A DNA stretch of 64,000 nucleotides. Origin: Erysipelotrichaceae bacterium (GTDB lineage Bacteria; Bacillota_I; Bacilli_A; Erysipelotrichales; Erysipelotrichaceae). This document shows positions 9,383-17,953 of this stretch, piece after piece; positions within the stretch are counted from its first letter, which is position 1; every line of letters starts with the position of its first letter. The position numbers were made by a program, and so were the translations under genes. The DNA lies in assembly GCA_003543215.1 (NCBI GenBank), contig DPJD01000001.1, positions 492,860-556,859 on the forward strand. The letters run 5' to 3'. Under the pieces are notes generated by a model. It did not search any database. It was given only the letters and a program-made list of their open reading frames with translations, and had not been told where the DNA came from.

Positions 9383-10975
9383 ATGAAGTATGAATTTGTA
9401 AATACAGACCAAAAACCAGATGATTGGCCAGCCAATGATTTAGAACAACGTTTAGAGAATATTAACAATCAAGTTGGTGAATTTAAAAAAGACCCAAACT
9501 ATAAGAACAAAGAAATATTGTTATCATTAATTAGCGACTATGATTTAAATCAAAGATCAATGTTAGGCCTTCATAGGACTACAATCTACGAAGTAAAAAT
9601 ACTTAATTCATTATATATTGAAGGATTTTTTTTACATCTGAGTTTGTTAAGAACTTTCGTTTATGAAGTCGTAGGAGAGAAAGCTAGACATCAAAAGGTA
9701 GTATCTTGGTTTAATATTAAAAACCAAGATTTATATATTGAAAACTTTAAATATTTAATGCCGCAATTAAGATTATATTACTTGTCATATCTATTCTATT
9801 CTGTTGATAAAGACAAACCATTTCCAGATAAATTAATTGACCAAATGAAATATACTTTGCAAGTATATAAAAAAAAATTATCAAAAGCAGAATACAAGGA
9901 TTTTCTCTCTGATTATACAAATTTCTATATTACTTTACTGAATGATATTAGTTACTTCAACTGTACGAAATTAACTCCTTTTTGGGCATTTTCGAGGGAT
10001 GAAATAATTAAACTGTATAGTTTTGCATCTTTACTCTTAGAAAAAATAGGAGATTCACCAATTAAAAAACCTTTAAAAGGTGTTTTAATGACAAGCATTA
10101 GTAATTATTTGTTAAAATCAAGAAATGATTATAATGAAGATTATATATGCAAATATTTACCAGAAAATGTTGCAGCACAAAGTGCAAAGAACCATGAAAT
10201 ATGGATTTCAAAAATACAAAATCTTAATGATGATAGAGAGCAATTAGTAATAAAAGAACTATTTGATAAAACTGATTGGATAGAATATGAATGGATCAAG
10301 AATCTTGATTTTACACCAGTAAGAAATTACTATGTTTCATGTTTTAGTAAACACATCTCAAGTGAAGCAATGTCCGAAAAATATGGGAAATGTATATACG
10401 GATATAAAAATGATAGATTAACTGTTCTATTATCTCCAATATATTATTTATATAATAAGAAAAATGAAAGACATCCAACTTTTGGTCAAGTATTAGCTTT
10501 TGATGTTCTTTATGATAATGAAAGTGCAAAAAGCGAGATTAATTTTTTAGCGAGTATCATAAATTTATTTAAAATAAATGAAAATGAAAAAAAGAAATTT
10601 CTAGAGGAAATTCTTCAATACTGGATATTGTCCATTAAGGATGAAAAGTGGTCATATGAGCGAGAAAGAAGGTATGTTATATTCATGTATGATGGTTATG
10701 ATTATCAAGAGTTAACGCTCGATGATAGTGGTACATTAAAGTTGAAGTCAACAATATTTATGTTTCCTGATTTTTTATTAAATGAGAACCCTTCCAAAGA
10801 TTATATAAGGGAATTAATTGATGAGAAAAGATTTTCAATACACGCTAAACCTTATATATTTTGCAATGAATGTCTGAATATTGATTTTGACTCAGCTATT
10901 AGTATTGAAAAAATAAGTAAAGATAAAACGTGTAGTATTTGTAATTCGAAAAATATTGATTATAATAATATTTAA
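9383..10975 (+). CDS. Large DUF2971-like protein with C-terminal zinc ribbon
   Basis: A 530-residue cytoplasmic protein. The first 300 residues are helical and unrecognised. From about residue 310 the pattern VSCFSKHISSEAMSEKYG followed much later by EKWSYERERRYVIF resembles the DUF2971 family, in which a cysteine-containing strand and a W-x-YE-x-E-x-R motif are conserved. The C-terminus ends in CNEC and CSIC pairs (about residues 494-497 and 518-521), a likely zinc ribbon. DUF2971 proteins are frequent in defence islands, but no biochemical function is established that I can cite. The gene is monocistronic by spacing. Alternative: an unrelated uncharacterised protein with a similar motif. 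Confidence 0.55.
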   Translation: MKYEFVNTDQKPDDWPANDLEQRLENINNQVGEFKKDPNYKNKEILLSLISDYDLNQRSMLGLHRTTIYEVKILNSLYIEGFFLHLSLLRTFVYEVVGEKARHQKVVSWFNIKNQDLYIENFKYLMPQLRLYYLSYLFYSVDKDKPFPDKLIDQMKYTLQVYKKKLSKAEYKDFLSDYTNFYITLLNDISYFNCTKLTPFWAFSRDEIIKLYSFASLLLEKIGDSPIKKPLKGVLMTSISNYLLKSRNDYNEDYICKYLPENVAAQSAKNHEIWISKIQNLNDDREQLVIKELFDKTDWIEYEWIKNLDFTPVRNYYVSCFSKHISSEAMSEKYGKCIYGYKNDRLTVLLSPIYYLYNKKNERHPTFGQVLAFDVLYDNESAKSEINFLASIINLFKINENEKKKFLEEILQYWILSIKDEKWSYERERRYVIFMYDGYDYQELTLDDSGTLKLKSTIFMFPDFLLNENPSKDYIRELIDEKRFSIHAKPYIFCNECLNIDFDSAISIEKISKDKTCSICNSKNIDYNNI

Positions 10976-11367
10976 TTTTTAATTAAAAAATTACCTTAAT
11001 TGTAACGTTTCTATGTAGATTTGATAAGAATATCTGGTTTATTAAATTGATTGAAAAACTATAAAGTAATTTCAATTCTATTAGTATTTTCAAGTATATA
11101 TTAAGTTGTAAATATTGGGTTATAATTTTGTTAAATATCGGGGGATAAAATGAAAATTTCATTACAAGCAAATCAATATCAATCAATTAAGATTAATAAG
11201 GATCTTTTGGTATTTGAAAGTTATGGGAATAAGGTAAATTACGGTTTAGAGAATTTAAAAGAATGTTATATAACAAAATATAGTATCGAAGGAGCTAGTA
11301 CTCTAAGAATACTCTTAAAGAACAATAAAACACTACATATTTGAAGATGTAAAGCATTTGTAGACAT

Positions 11368-12308
11368 TTAAGAAAAACTAGGAAACCCTTGTTCAGCTAG
11401 GAACTGTGCAGGGGTTTTATAATTTAGTTTATAAGCAGGTCTTTCATTATTGAAAAACATGATATATTCTTCAATAAAAGTATAAATAGAATCCCATTCG
11501 TTGAGATTATTGTCACACGCTATCTCTGCTTTAATCCAACCATTAAGCGATTCTATAACCGCATTATCTGTCGGAGTCCCTGCACGTGACATGGACCGAA
11601 TGATGTTATAATGTTTATGAGCTTCTTGGAAGCCTTTTGAAGAATAAACTGTACCTTGGTCACTGTGGAAAATGATGGGTTCGGAATGTTCTTCTTTTTT
11701 GATGATTTGAATAAGTTGATCAAGACAATTGTAATAAGGTAGATTATCTCCGTGCTTTGAACTAAGGGATGAGGCGATGATGGAATTACTAAACACATCG
11801 ATAATAAAAGTCCATTCATATTGTTTTCCTCGATGGGCTAGCACAGTCATATCACTCGCCACGATTTCCAATGGTCGAGATACATTCCAGTCTCCAGAAA
11901 CGATGTTCTTATATTCAACGTGTTCATCTCCCGGTTTATGCCATTGATAATGTTTCGCTTTTGACTTAACACCGAGTCCTTTACAGACTTTATGTACCGT
12001 TAATGCGGATAGTTTCCAACCTGTGCGTGTAGTGATAACCGCTGTTATATCGTGATAGCCATACGAAGGATGTTCTGTATGTATTTCTTCAATCAGTTTA
12101 ATCAGATCTTTTCGGTTTTGTTCATGTCGATTTAATGTGCCGAGTCGTTTTAACCATTTATAATAACCACTTCGACTGACACCTAATGTTATGCATAAGA
12201 ACTTAACTGGATACGTTATGCTTAATTCTTGGATGATTTGATATTCATCTTGGATGTAGGAACGTATTCCTTGTTTGAACCAACTCCTTTCACTGTGTAT
12301 CCTTTTTT
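11368..12308 (-). CDS. IS3-family transposase OrfB (DDE integrase core), made by -1 frameshift
   Basis: The frame is open from the A7 slip site down to TAA at 11368. It carries an HTH_21-type segment (SYIQDEYQIIQELS, then HPSYGYHDI) and the rve/DDE core: ASDMTVL (first Asp), FHSDQGTVYSS (second Asp) and the final Glu in SLNGWIKAE. The ending YKTPAQFLAEQ is typical. No own ATG with a good ribosome-binding site lies at the frame's beginning, which supports expression as an OrfAB fusion by programmed -1 frameshifting, the standard mechanism of the family. An internal TTG at 11871 would give only the catalytic half. Confidence 0.88.
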
Positions 12309-12617
12309 TAATCGTTCTACCTCTAATTTTAATTTAAAGTTCTCAAGTTCTAACGCTTCAAGATCAGTTAATGATTTCTTATTGTAAAGATTTGCCATTA
12401 AATTGCGCTTATTCTCTTTTGGCTTAAGTCCTTCTTCACCATTTTCTAAATAACTTTTTACCCATGCATGAATTAAGCCACGATTGACTTCATATGTGTC
12501 AGATAGTAAAGAGTAATTAATGTGCTCATCTACGTGTTTCTTAACAATCTCTAACTTTTCTTCTATCGTCCATTTTCGTAGCTTTATTCCTGAACTTCCT
12601 TTTGGTCTTCCTCTCAT
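12222..12617 (-). CDS. IS3-family transposase OrfA (helix-turn-helix)
   Basis: A 131-residue DNA-binding protein of the IS. It has a helix-turn-helix in WTIEEKLEIVKKHVDEH and NYSLLSDTYEVNRGLIHAWV, then a leucine-zipper-like coiled coil (LTDLEALELENFKLKLEVERLKK), typical of IS3 OrfA proteins that bind the inverted repeats and dimerise. Near its end, a run of seven A residues on the coding strand (complement of T at 12303-12309, within LKKG) is the expected -1 frameshift site joining it to OrfB. A ribosome-binding site GGAGGT precedes the ATG. Confidence 0.9.
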   Translation of the reverse strand: MRGRPKGSSGIKLRKWTIEEKLEIVKKHVDEHINYSLLSDTYEVNRGLIHAWVKSYLENGEEGLKPKENKRNLMANLYNKKSLTDLEALELENFKLKLEVERLKKGYTVKGVGSNKEYVPTSKMNIKSSKN

Positions 12618-13502
12618 AATTTACCTCCATTAATTTAGATATATGAAAAAAGTAGACTTTAATCAAGAAATGTTTTTTTCTTGTGTCTACTTTTACTATA
12701 CTACTTCAACATATTCAAGTTTTAGAGAACGTTAATGAGTTTCAAAACCTGGTTTCTGATCTTAATAAAATAATAAATAAGTATGGTGAAATAACTTTAA
12801 ACTCCAATAATTCCAATAATCTACTATTCACTAACGAGTATAACGATCTAATATATCTTGGAGGTCATCCTAGTATTACACCGTCTCAAGAAGTTAGAGT
12901 GTTGTATATTGATAGTTATAATATTACTATTCGAGATATTGAAAATGTATACAATATTCCTTTTAGTAAGGTGATAAGCTACAGAATTGAGACGAAAAAG
13001 GAAATAGAAGAAAGAGTAACGTTACCAAGACTTTTAGCATTTGGGATTTATGCGCTTGCTATTCCCAAAGTTGATATAAATATAGAAAAATACTTAGTTA
13101 TCGAAGTGGAAGAACTTACAAATATTCTAACGCTTGTTTTTAGTGGACCTGCTATCAAAAAGGTCTTTCAAATAATTTATGAATATAAACAGAATAATCA
13201 AAGTGAAACTGTGAAATTTGCTGATAAAAAGGCATTACCTATTGAAGAATTAAAAGGGTTAAAAGAACTTCTAGATCTTGGAATTATTAATCGTGATGAG
13301 TTTGAAATTAAGAAGAAGGAACTATTGAACTTATAATTCTAAATAATGATTGTGGATAAGAACTAAAATAATTTTATCTATATTAGAGAATTATAATCAA
13401 TGTATTTAAATAATCATTTTTAGTTTATTTTAATTATTTTTCATAATTAGTATTGACTCTTACCTTAGGGGAGACAGTATATTTTGTTCAAGAGGAGGCT
13501 AT

Positions 13503-14167
13503 ATGACTGATCAAAATGAATATTACACAGTGAATAAAGTATCTCAATTAACAGATGTCACGATAAAAACACTTCATTATTATAAAAGATCGGTCTATTA
13601 ATTCCAACCAAAGTTGGAGAAAATAATTATCGCTATTATTCTGTTGATGATATAAAAAGACTTCAAGAAATACTAGTGTATCGAACTATGAATTTTAGTT
13701 TAAATGATATTCGCGAAATACTAAATAATCAAAATAATGAATCAAGAATTTATCGTCTTGAGCAAAAGCTTGAGATCGTAAAGAGTCAAATGAATAATCT
13801 ACAAGAAGTCATTGCTACTATTGAACAATCAATAATAGCTGAAAGGGAGAATATATATATGGTTGAAAAAGATATGTTTAAAGGTGTTAAGAAAGAAGAT
13901 GATGTATATAAGTCGATGCAGAGCTTAACGATTTTGTTTTCTAAAATTGTAAATCTAATATTCTTTATTTTAGGCTTTGTATTAATTTATTATCATGGAA
14001 GAGCATATTTAAATAATCAACCAATTTTTCCTAGTCCTGCAGGTAATACAATAAGTCTTATATTCATAGTTTTTGGAGTTGTATCTATTCTTACATCAAG
14101 TTATACATTATTTTTCACAAAAATACGTAAACAATTAGAAATTGCGAATAAGAGAAAAAAGAGCTAA
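13503..14167 (+). pseudogene. MerR-family regulator with membrane tail, broken by a one-base frameshift
   Basis: ATG 13503 follows AAGAGGAGGC and encodes a MerR helix-turn-helix start (EYYTVNKVSQLTDVTIKTLHYY). At about 13590 the reading frame is lost: restoring one A in AAAAGATCGG would give KKIGLLIPTKVGENNYRYYS, the normal MerR wing, continuing into the frame that is open to 14167. The distal part has the MerR dimerisation coiled coil, then two hydrophobic membrane segments (about 13930-13990 and 14060-14115). A membrane-tethered MerR-like protein is unusual. The lesion could be a sequencing error in an A run, or a recent mutation, since the rest is undamaged. Confidence 0.8.
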
Positions 14168-14333
14168 TTAATATATCGTTAACTTTACTGGGTTTAATAC
14201 TGGTTGTATTGTCATAAAACTATACTATGATCTAGTGATATATCGCATAAGTTTATTTATACAGTTAAATTATTATATAAGATGTTTTGGATATGAATTA
14301 ATAGTAATTTCATCATTTGCTCTATGTATAGAA

Positions 14334-14354
14334 AAGCCATTAAAGGGCTTTTTT
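14334..14354 (+). terminator. Rho-independent terminator after the MerR-like gene
   Basis: AAGCC-loop-GGCTT stem followed by TTTTTT. It separates the MerR pseudogene from the toxin-antitoxin module downstream. Confidence 0.7.
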
Positions 14355-14398
14355 AATATAAAGTTGTTAAAATGTAACACATTTTATTAAAAAAGTAC

Positions 14399-14404
14399 TA
14401 TAAT
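14399..14404 (+). promoter_or_regulatory. Possible -10 box of the hicA promoter
   Basis: TATAAT about 68 bases before the hicA start, in a strongly AT-rich stretch. No good -35 lies at the usual spacing, so this is a weak call; HicB-type antitoxins normally repress such a promoter. Confidence 0.3.
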
Positions 14405-14471
14405 ATAGTAAAATAATTGAATAATGCTACCATATATGGTATTATCTTCTTCGAGTTGCAAAGAGGTATAA

Positions 14472-14738
14472 ATGGGTGCGGATGAGAAGTTAATGATAAG
14501 AATATTTGGGAGAAAAGTACCCAATGATATTACATTTAAAGAATTAAGCCGCTTCTTAATAAACATCGGTTTCATTTTACAGACTCATAAAGGAGCTCAC
14601 TATAACTTTAAACATCCAAATCTAGTTTATATTTTGACAATTGATTCTCATGATGAAAGAAAACCTGTAAATAAAGTTTATATCAATAAAGTGAAAGAAG
14701 CATTAGAAGAACTAGGGATAAATGGAGAAGAAAAATGA
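14472..14738 (+). CDS. hicA: HicA-like toxin (mRNA interferase)
   Basis: An 88-residue protein with the double-stranded-RNA-binding-like fold of HicA. It contains FKELSRFLINIGFILQTHKGAHYNFKHP, described here by its parts: the substrate-binding helix ELSRFLINIGF and the G-x-H motif with His43, the residue that is catalytic in characterised HicA toxins. HicA cleaves mRNA without the ribosome. The start is set by AAGAGGT before ATG 14472. The stop overlaps the next start by four bases (ATGA), the usual hicAB coupling. It is slightly longer than the 60-residue minimal HicA because of an N-terminal extension. Confidence 0.82.
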   Translation: MGADEKLMIRIFGRKVPNDITFKELSRFLINIGFILQTHKGAHYNFKHPNLVYILTIDSHDERKPVNKVYINKVKEALEELGINGEEK

Positions 14739-15253
14739 GAAATTACAAGATGATTGTATACAAAATGATGACAGAAGACGGATATGATGTTATTGCTGAA
14801 TATCCTGCGCTTAAAGGTGTTGTTGGCGTTGGAAAAACAGAAATTGAAGCGATTAGTAATTTGATTGATAGTGCAGAGTCAAATATTGAAGCATTGATAT
14901 CAGCCAATTTACCAGTTCCTACTGAAGATGCATTTATTTCGGACGAATATAGTGGGAAATTATCGCTAAGATTATCTAAAGGAATGCATAAAAAAGTTGC
15001 TAAAATTGCAAATGATCAAGGTATAAGTATTAATCAATTTCTTGTCGAAGCAGTATCATCATATGTAACAAGAGAGACAATAGAAATTGATATTAATAAG
15101 AATATTTTAGAATTAGTTAATGCTACAACTAAAATGACTTTAAGATATTCAGCAGGGATTAATAGGAAAATTAGTAACTTCAAAATGTATTTACCTAGTC
15201 ATGAAGTTTATATGAAAGAAAAGGGGTACGGAAATGAGCAATTTGCAAGTTGA
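14735..15253 (+). CDS. hicB: HicB-like antitoxin with C-terminal extension
   Basis: A 172-residue antitoxin. Residues 1-65 form the HicB partial RNase H-like fold (DGYDVIAEYPALKGVVGVG, with NLIDSAESNIEALI). Residues 74-108 form a ribbon-helix-helix (KLSLRLSKGMHKKVAKIAND, then SINQFLVEAV) for operator binding. About 60 further residues (113-172) continue beyond where ordinary HicB proteins end, with a hydrophobic/aromatic patch near KISNFKMYLPSHEVYM. Since the next gene encodes a SecB-like chaperone, this tail is a candidate chaperone-addiction sequence, as known in toxin-antitoxin-chaperone systems. It overlaps hicA by four bases and the chaperone gene by 20, so all three genes are translationally coupled. 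Confidence 0.82.
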   Translation: MRNYKMIVYKMMTEDGYDVIAEYPALKGVVGVGKTEIEAISNLIDSAESNIEALISANLPVPTEDAFISDEYSGKLSLRLSKGMHKKVAKIANDQGISINQFLVEAVSSYVTRETIEIDINKNILELVNATTKMTLRYSAGINRKISNFKMYLPSHEVYMKEKGYGNEQFAS

Positions 15254-15668
15254 ACCAAAACTATATTTTGAGAATGTAAGTTATAAGCTAAATCACTTGA
15301 TTTATACTGATTTTGAATCTACAGAGAATGAAGCGCAAATTACAATTACAGATTCATATGAAATTTTAAATATTGCAAAAAAAGAACTAATTTTGAATGT
15401 GAAAAGATACATATCAACGACTCCATCGAAACTTTTTGAGTTAAATATTGAGGTTATTTTAAATTTACCTCTAAATCAGAAAGAGAAGAAATTTGATGGA
15501 AGTATAGCTGATTTGAAGAGTTATGTTTCAAGGAATGTTTTATCGATAATAAACAACAGTAATGCTATGGAAACTATAAGCTTATTGGCTTCTCAGATTA
15601 CATCTGCTTATGCAAGAGTACCAGTTATCACACCTCCGGTTTTTATTTCTGAAGATGAAAAAAAATAA
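15234..15668 (+). CDS. SecB-like chaperone of a toxin-antitoxin-chaperone module
   Basis: A 144-residue protein of SecB length. The C-terminal block ETISLLASQITSAYARVP then VITPPVFI has the SecB pattern in which an interface helix is followed by a PP-containing strand. The beta-rich N-terminal part (LYFENVSYKLNHLIY, ELNIEVILNLP) also fits the SecB fold. Classical SecB serves protein export in Proteobacteria and is normally absent from low-GC Gram-positives. SecB-like proteins encoded next to an antitoxin protect that antitoxin. The 20-base overlap with hicB points to that role, not to general secretion. Start: ATG 15234 after AAAGGGG. The assignment rests on pattern, not a database hit. Confidence 0.72.
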   Translation: MSNLQVEPKLYFENVSYKLNHLIYTDFESTENEAQITITDSYEILNIAKKELILNVKRYISTTPSKLFELNIEVILNLPLNQKEKKFDGSIADLKSYVSRNVLSIINNSNAMETISLLASQITSAYARVPVITPPVFISEDEKK

Positions 15669-15835
15669 GATTATTAAGTAACAAATATTATCAAATCTAG
15701 ATGTAATTTCTATTAAATATTTGAATTTAAGGATGTTTAAAAAGTAGATTCGAAATTGTTTTTGATTAGAACTAAATTAAATGACTATTTTATAAGGAAA
15801 CTTAAAATTAAACACTTTAGAATCAAGAATTTTAA

Positions 15836-15979
15836 CTGGGTCACAACTGGGTCACGGAATATCAATTTTATGTTAAATTCTTATGCAATCTTGTATAATT
15901 ATGTTAGCTTATATGCAGTTATAGTGCGTTTTAAGAAATTTTACGTAGGGATATATAGAAATCCCATCATCCGCTCCAT
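15836..15979 (+). repeat. Dispersed att-like repeat, copy 1 (tRNA-Gly 3' end core)
   Basis: Begins with two TGGGTCAC motifs separated by AAC and ends in a core AATCCCATCATCCGCTCCAT (15960-15979). The core resembles the end of a bacterial tRNA-Gly gene: T-stem half, CATCCGC acceptor strand, U73 discriminator and CCA. The body is nearly identical to copies 2-4, but the sequence after the core differs, as expected at a junction between two integrated elements. A terminator-like hairpin (15993-16012) follows, and an IS256 element starts 125 bp further on and may have displaced the right-hand arm sites. A TATAAT lies inside the body. The short frame running through this repeat is not a gene. Confidence 0.85.
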
Positions 15980-15992
15980 TTTACGTAATGTC

Positions 15993-16015
15993 AATACCCA
16001 TAATTGGGTATTTTT
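15993..16015 (+). terminator. Terminator-like hairpin after att copy 1
   Basis: AATACCCA-TAA-TTGGGTATT stem-loop followed by TTT, just downstream of the tRNA-Gly-like core, in the place of a tRNA gene terminator. Confidence 0.6.
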
Positions 16016-16104
16016 ATATGTAAAATGTTATAAAAATTCACAAAATTGCACAAAACTTTCATATATTCTTCTTTAACTAATAATATTAGTCCATGAGTAT
16101 GATA

Positions 16105-17424
16105 AAGTCCATATAATTGTGTAAAAGTTGAAAGGCCATAGAGACCTGCTATTATGTTAGTTACGACACACACATAAGGAAGAACTCTATGACCCAAATC
16201 AATCTTAATTTAAACGCTGAACAGATTCAAGACATCATTGCGCAAAGTGGCGCAAATGATCTCGCAAAACAGATGTTAACGACCATTTTTAATCAACTGA
16301 TGGAGAAGGAAAGAGACGAATAGATCAATGTAGAGGCCTATTCACGAGAGAATCATCGAAACTCTAGTCGTAATGGCTACTATGAACGAAATTACACCAC
16401 ACGCATTGGACGACTTGAGTTAATCATTCCTCGAACACGCGATGGTGAATTCTCACCCAGACTCTTTGAGCGATATCAGAGAAATGAAAAAGCTTTATGG
16501 TCGACGATGCTCGAAATGTATGTACAAGGCGTATCGACTCGTAAAGTAACGAAAGTCGTAGAAGAGTTATGTGGGACATCTGCTTCCAAATCATTTATTA
16601 GCTCATTAACGAACCAATTAGATGAAGTGGTTCACGCTTTCTTAAATAGACCCTTGGAGCGTAAATACCCTTTTATCTTCAGCGATGTCCTTTATATTAA
16701 AGTGCGTGAGGATCAAAGAGTGGTTTCTAAAGCCTTTCATGTCATATTAGGGGTCAATGACCTCGGTGAGCTAGAATTACTAAACTTTTGGATATAAGAG
16801 TCTGAATCGTATGATACATGGAAAGTTCTTTATGAACAATTACTCGCTAGAGGACTAACAGGATTAAAACTGGTTGTTTCAGATGCGCATAAAGGAGAGG
16901 TAAGAGCGATAAAGGAAGTCTTTGGAGGCGTCAGCTGGCAACGATGTCAGGTTCACTTTATGCGAAATGTATTTGAGAAGTTACCGCGTAAAAATACAGA
17001 GCAGGTACGAGATGAACTCAAGGTACTTTTTAAGACAAACAATATTGAGTTAGCTAGGGCACTTAAAAACCAAATCGTAAATCGCTATTCATCACACTAT
17101 GAAAAAATGGTTGAATGTCTTGATGAAGGATTTGAAGACAGTTTCCAGTATTGTTCAATTGAAGAAAGTAACTACTCACGACTTAAAAGTACCAATCTGC
17201 TTGAAAGACTTAATTCTGAAATACGAAGAAGAGAAAGAGTTATACGCATCTTCCCAAACGAATTATCTGCACTCCGCTTATTAGGATCAATCCTCATTGA
17301 TATTCACGATGAATGGCAATCTAGTCCTAGACAATAAATTAATTTCACGGATAAAACAAAAAAGTGGATTAATTAAACGTATCCACATACTAACGTAAAT
17401 GATTTTACACAAAATTCTGGACTT
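16105..17424 (+). mobile_element. IS256-family insertion sequence, degenerate
   Basis: About 1.32 kb bounded by inverted repeats: the left end starts AAGTCCATATAATTGTGTAA and the reverse complement of the right end starts AAGTCCAGAATTTTGTGTAA. It carries a single plus-strand transposase frame with two in-frame stops. Clear flanking target duplications were not found. Confidence 0.85.
16189..17337 (+). pseudogene. IS256-family (Mutator-type) transposase with two in-frame stops
   Basis: The frame begins MTQINLNLNAEQIQDIIAQS and would encode about 380 residues. It has NGYYERNYTTRIGRLELIIPRTRDG, VQGVSTRKV, SDAHKGEVRAI and WQRCQVHFMRNVF, all hallmarks of IS256 transposases, and the DDE residues appear present (FSDVLYIKV, SDAHKG, LLERLNSEIRRR). 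TAG at 16321 and TAA at 16795 interrupt it. Both stops fall where the family has an ordinary residue, so this is a dead copy, not a recoded gene. There is no frameshift. Confidence 0.9.
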
Positions 17425-17953
17425 GACTGTTAAATTCTATTAATATAGTATGTTTAATGATCCATTTATATATGATATAGTTTTAGAATATCACGCTAAA
17501 ATATTAAGCTGACTATACAAATCGATAATACTAGTTAATGAGTAGAAGGAATTATAAATATATTAGGTGTTTGAGGTCATGGTTAAATTTGGATTAGGAG
17601 TTGCGTAAATCTCATAAACGATATATCTTGGAACAGTTTTCAAATAGGAAAAGTATTATATGACTAATGGAAGGTTGAAATGATTTTTGACAATCAAAAA
17701 TCCCGTTCATTTGCAGAGTTAATTCACTATTTCGAAGGACAAGAAATTTGATGGAAATCTTACCCAGACCTTCAGAGACAGATAATGCAAACACTTTTAA
17801 GCCGTTTTGTTCCATTCCTTTAATGGCTTTAGCATATTTTATGTTCAAATGAATAGTCACTGTATTAAAATGAATCTTGGAATTCCTTCTGTTGTCTGAA
17901 TATTCAATAACAAAATAATGAAGTGTAGGTTAAGATAAATCCGAGGTGAGTAA
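17425..17953. other. Non-coding stretch after the IS256 remnant
   Basis: About 530 bp. A minus-strand frame of 82 codons at 17612-17860 has no convincing start signals or recognisable domain and I do not accept it as a gene; it may be a decayed fragment. The ribosome-binding site GAGGTGAG of the patatin gene ends the region. Confidence 0.4.

Larger units (their letters stand above)
11342..12708 (-). mobile_element. IS3-family insertion sequence, apparently intact (1367 bp)
   Basis: The ends form imperfect inverted repeats: TGAAGATGTAAAGCATTTG at the left, and the reverse complement of the right end starts TGAAGTAGTATAGTAAAAG. Both then share GTAGACA. It is flanked by the direct repeat ACATATT (11335-11341 and 12709-12715), seven bases long. 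This is more than the 3-5 bp usual for IS3 elements, so part of the match may be chance. It carries orfA and orfB on the minus strand with a slippery A7 run in between, and no stop or frameshift that would kill it was found. Confidence 0.92.
11150..13336 (+). pseudogene. SHOCT-domain protein gene interrupted by an IS3-family element
   Basis: Codons 1-64 (11150-11341) and the remainder (12716-13336) join in frame if the insertion and one copy of its 7-bp target repeat ACATATT are removed. This restores a protein of about 270 residues. The join is confirmed by the paralogue at 26102, which reads straight through the same site. The N-terminus is a PH-like beta-rich segment (MKISLQANQYQSIKI...). 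The C-terminus PIEELKGLKELLDLGIINRDEFEIKKKELL is split into short runs here for description and is a classic SHOCT short C-terminal domain (consensus: leucine-rich helix, G-x-I-x-x-x-E-F). The function of the family is unknown. A good ribosome-binding site CGGGGGA precedes ATG 11150. The 12683 frame that starts inside the IS end is not a genuine gene start. Confidence 0.85.

Noticed and set aside
12683..13336. A separate gene starting at 12683
   Set aside because: Its first 11 codons come from the end of the IS and its target duplication; the rest is the 3' part of the interrupted SHOCT gene.
15756..16076. A 106-codon frame across att copy 1
   Set aside because: It runs through the repeat and its tRNA-like core, has no ribosome-binding site, and the equivalent frames in the other three copies are not conserved as protein.
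16189..17337. The TAG and TAA in the IS256 transposase as recoded codons, or use of a mycoplasma-type genetic code
   Set aside because: Stops are TAG and TAA, not TGA, at ordinary family positions, and many intact genes in the window end in TGA.
17612..17860. Minus-strand 82-codon frame before the patatin gene
   Set aside because: No start signal, no recognisable domain, and located in a decayed region next to a dead IS.
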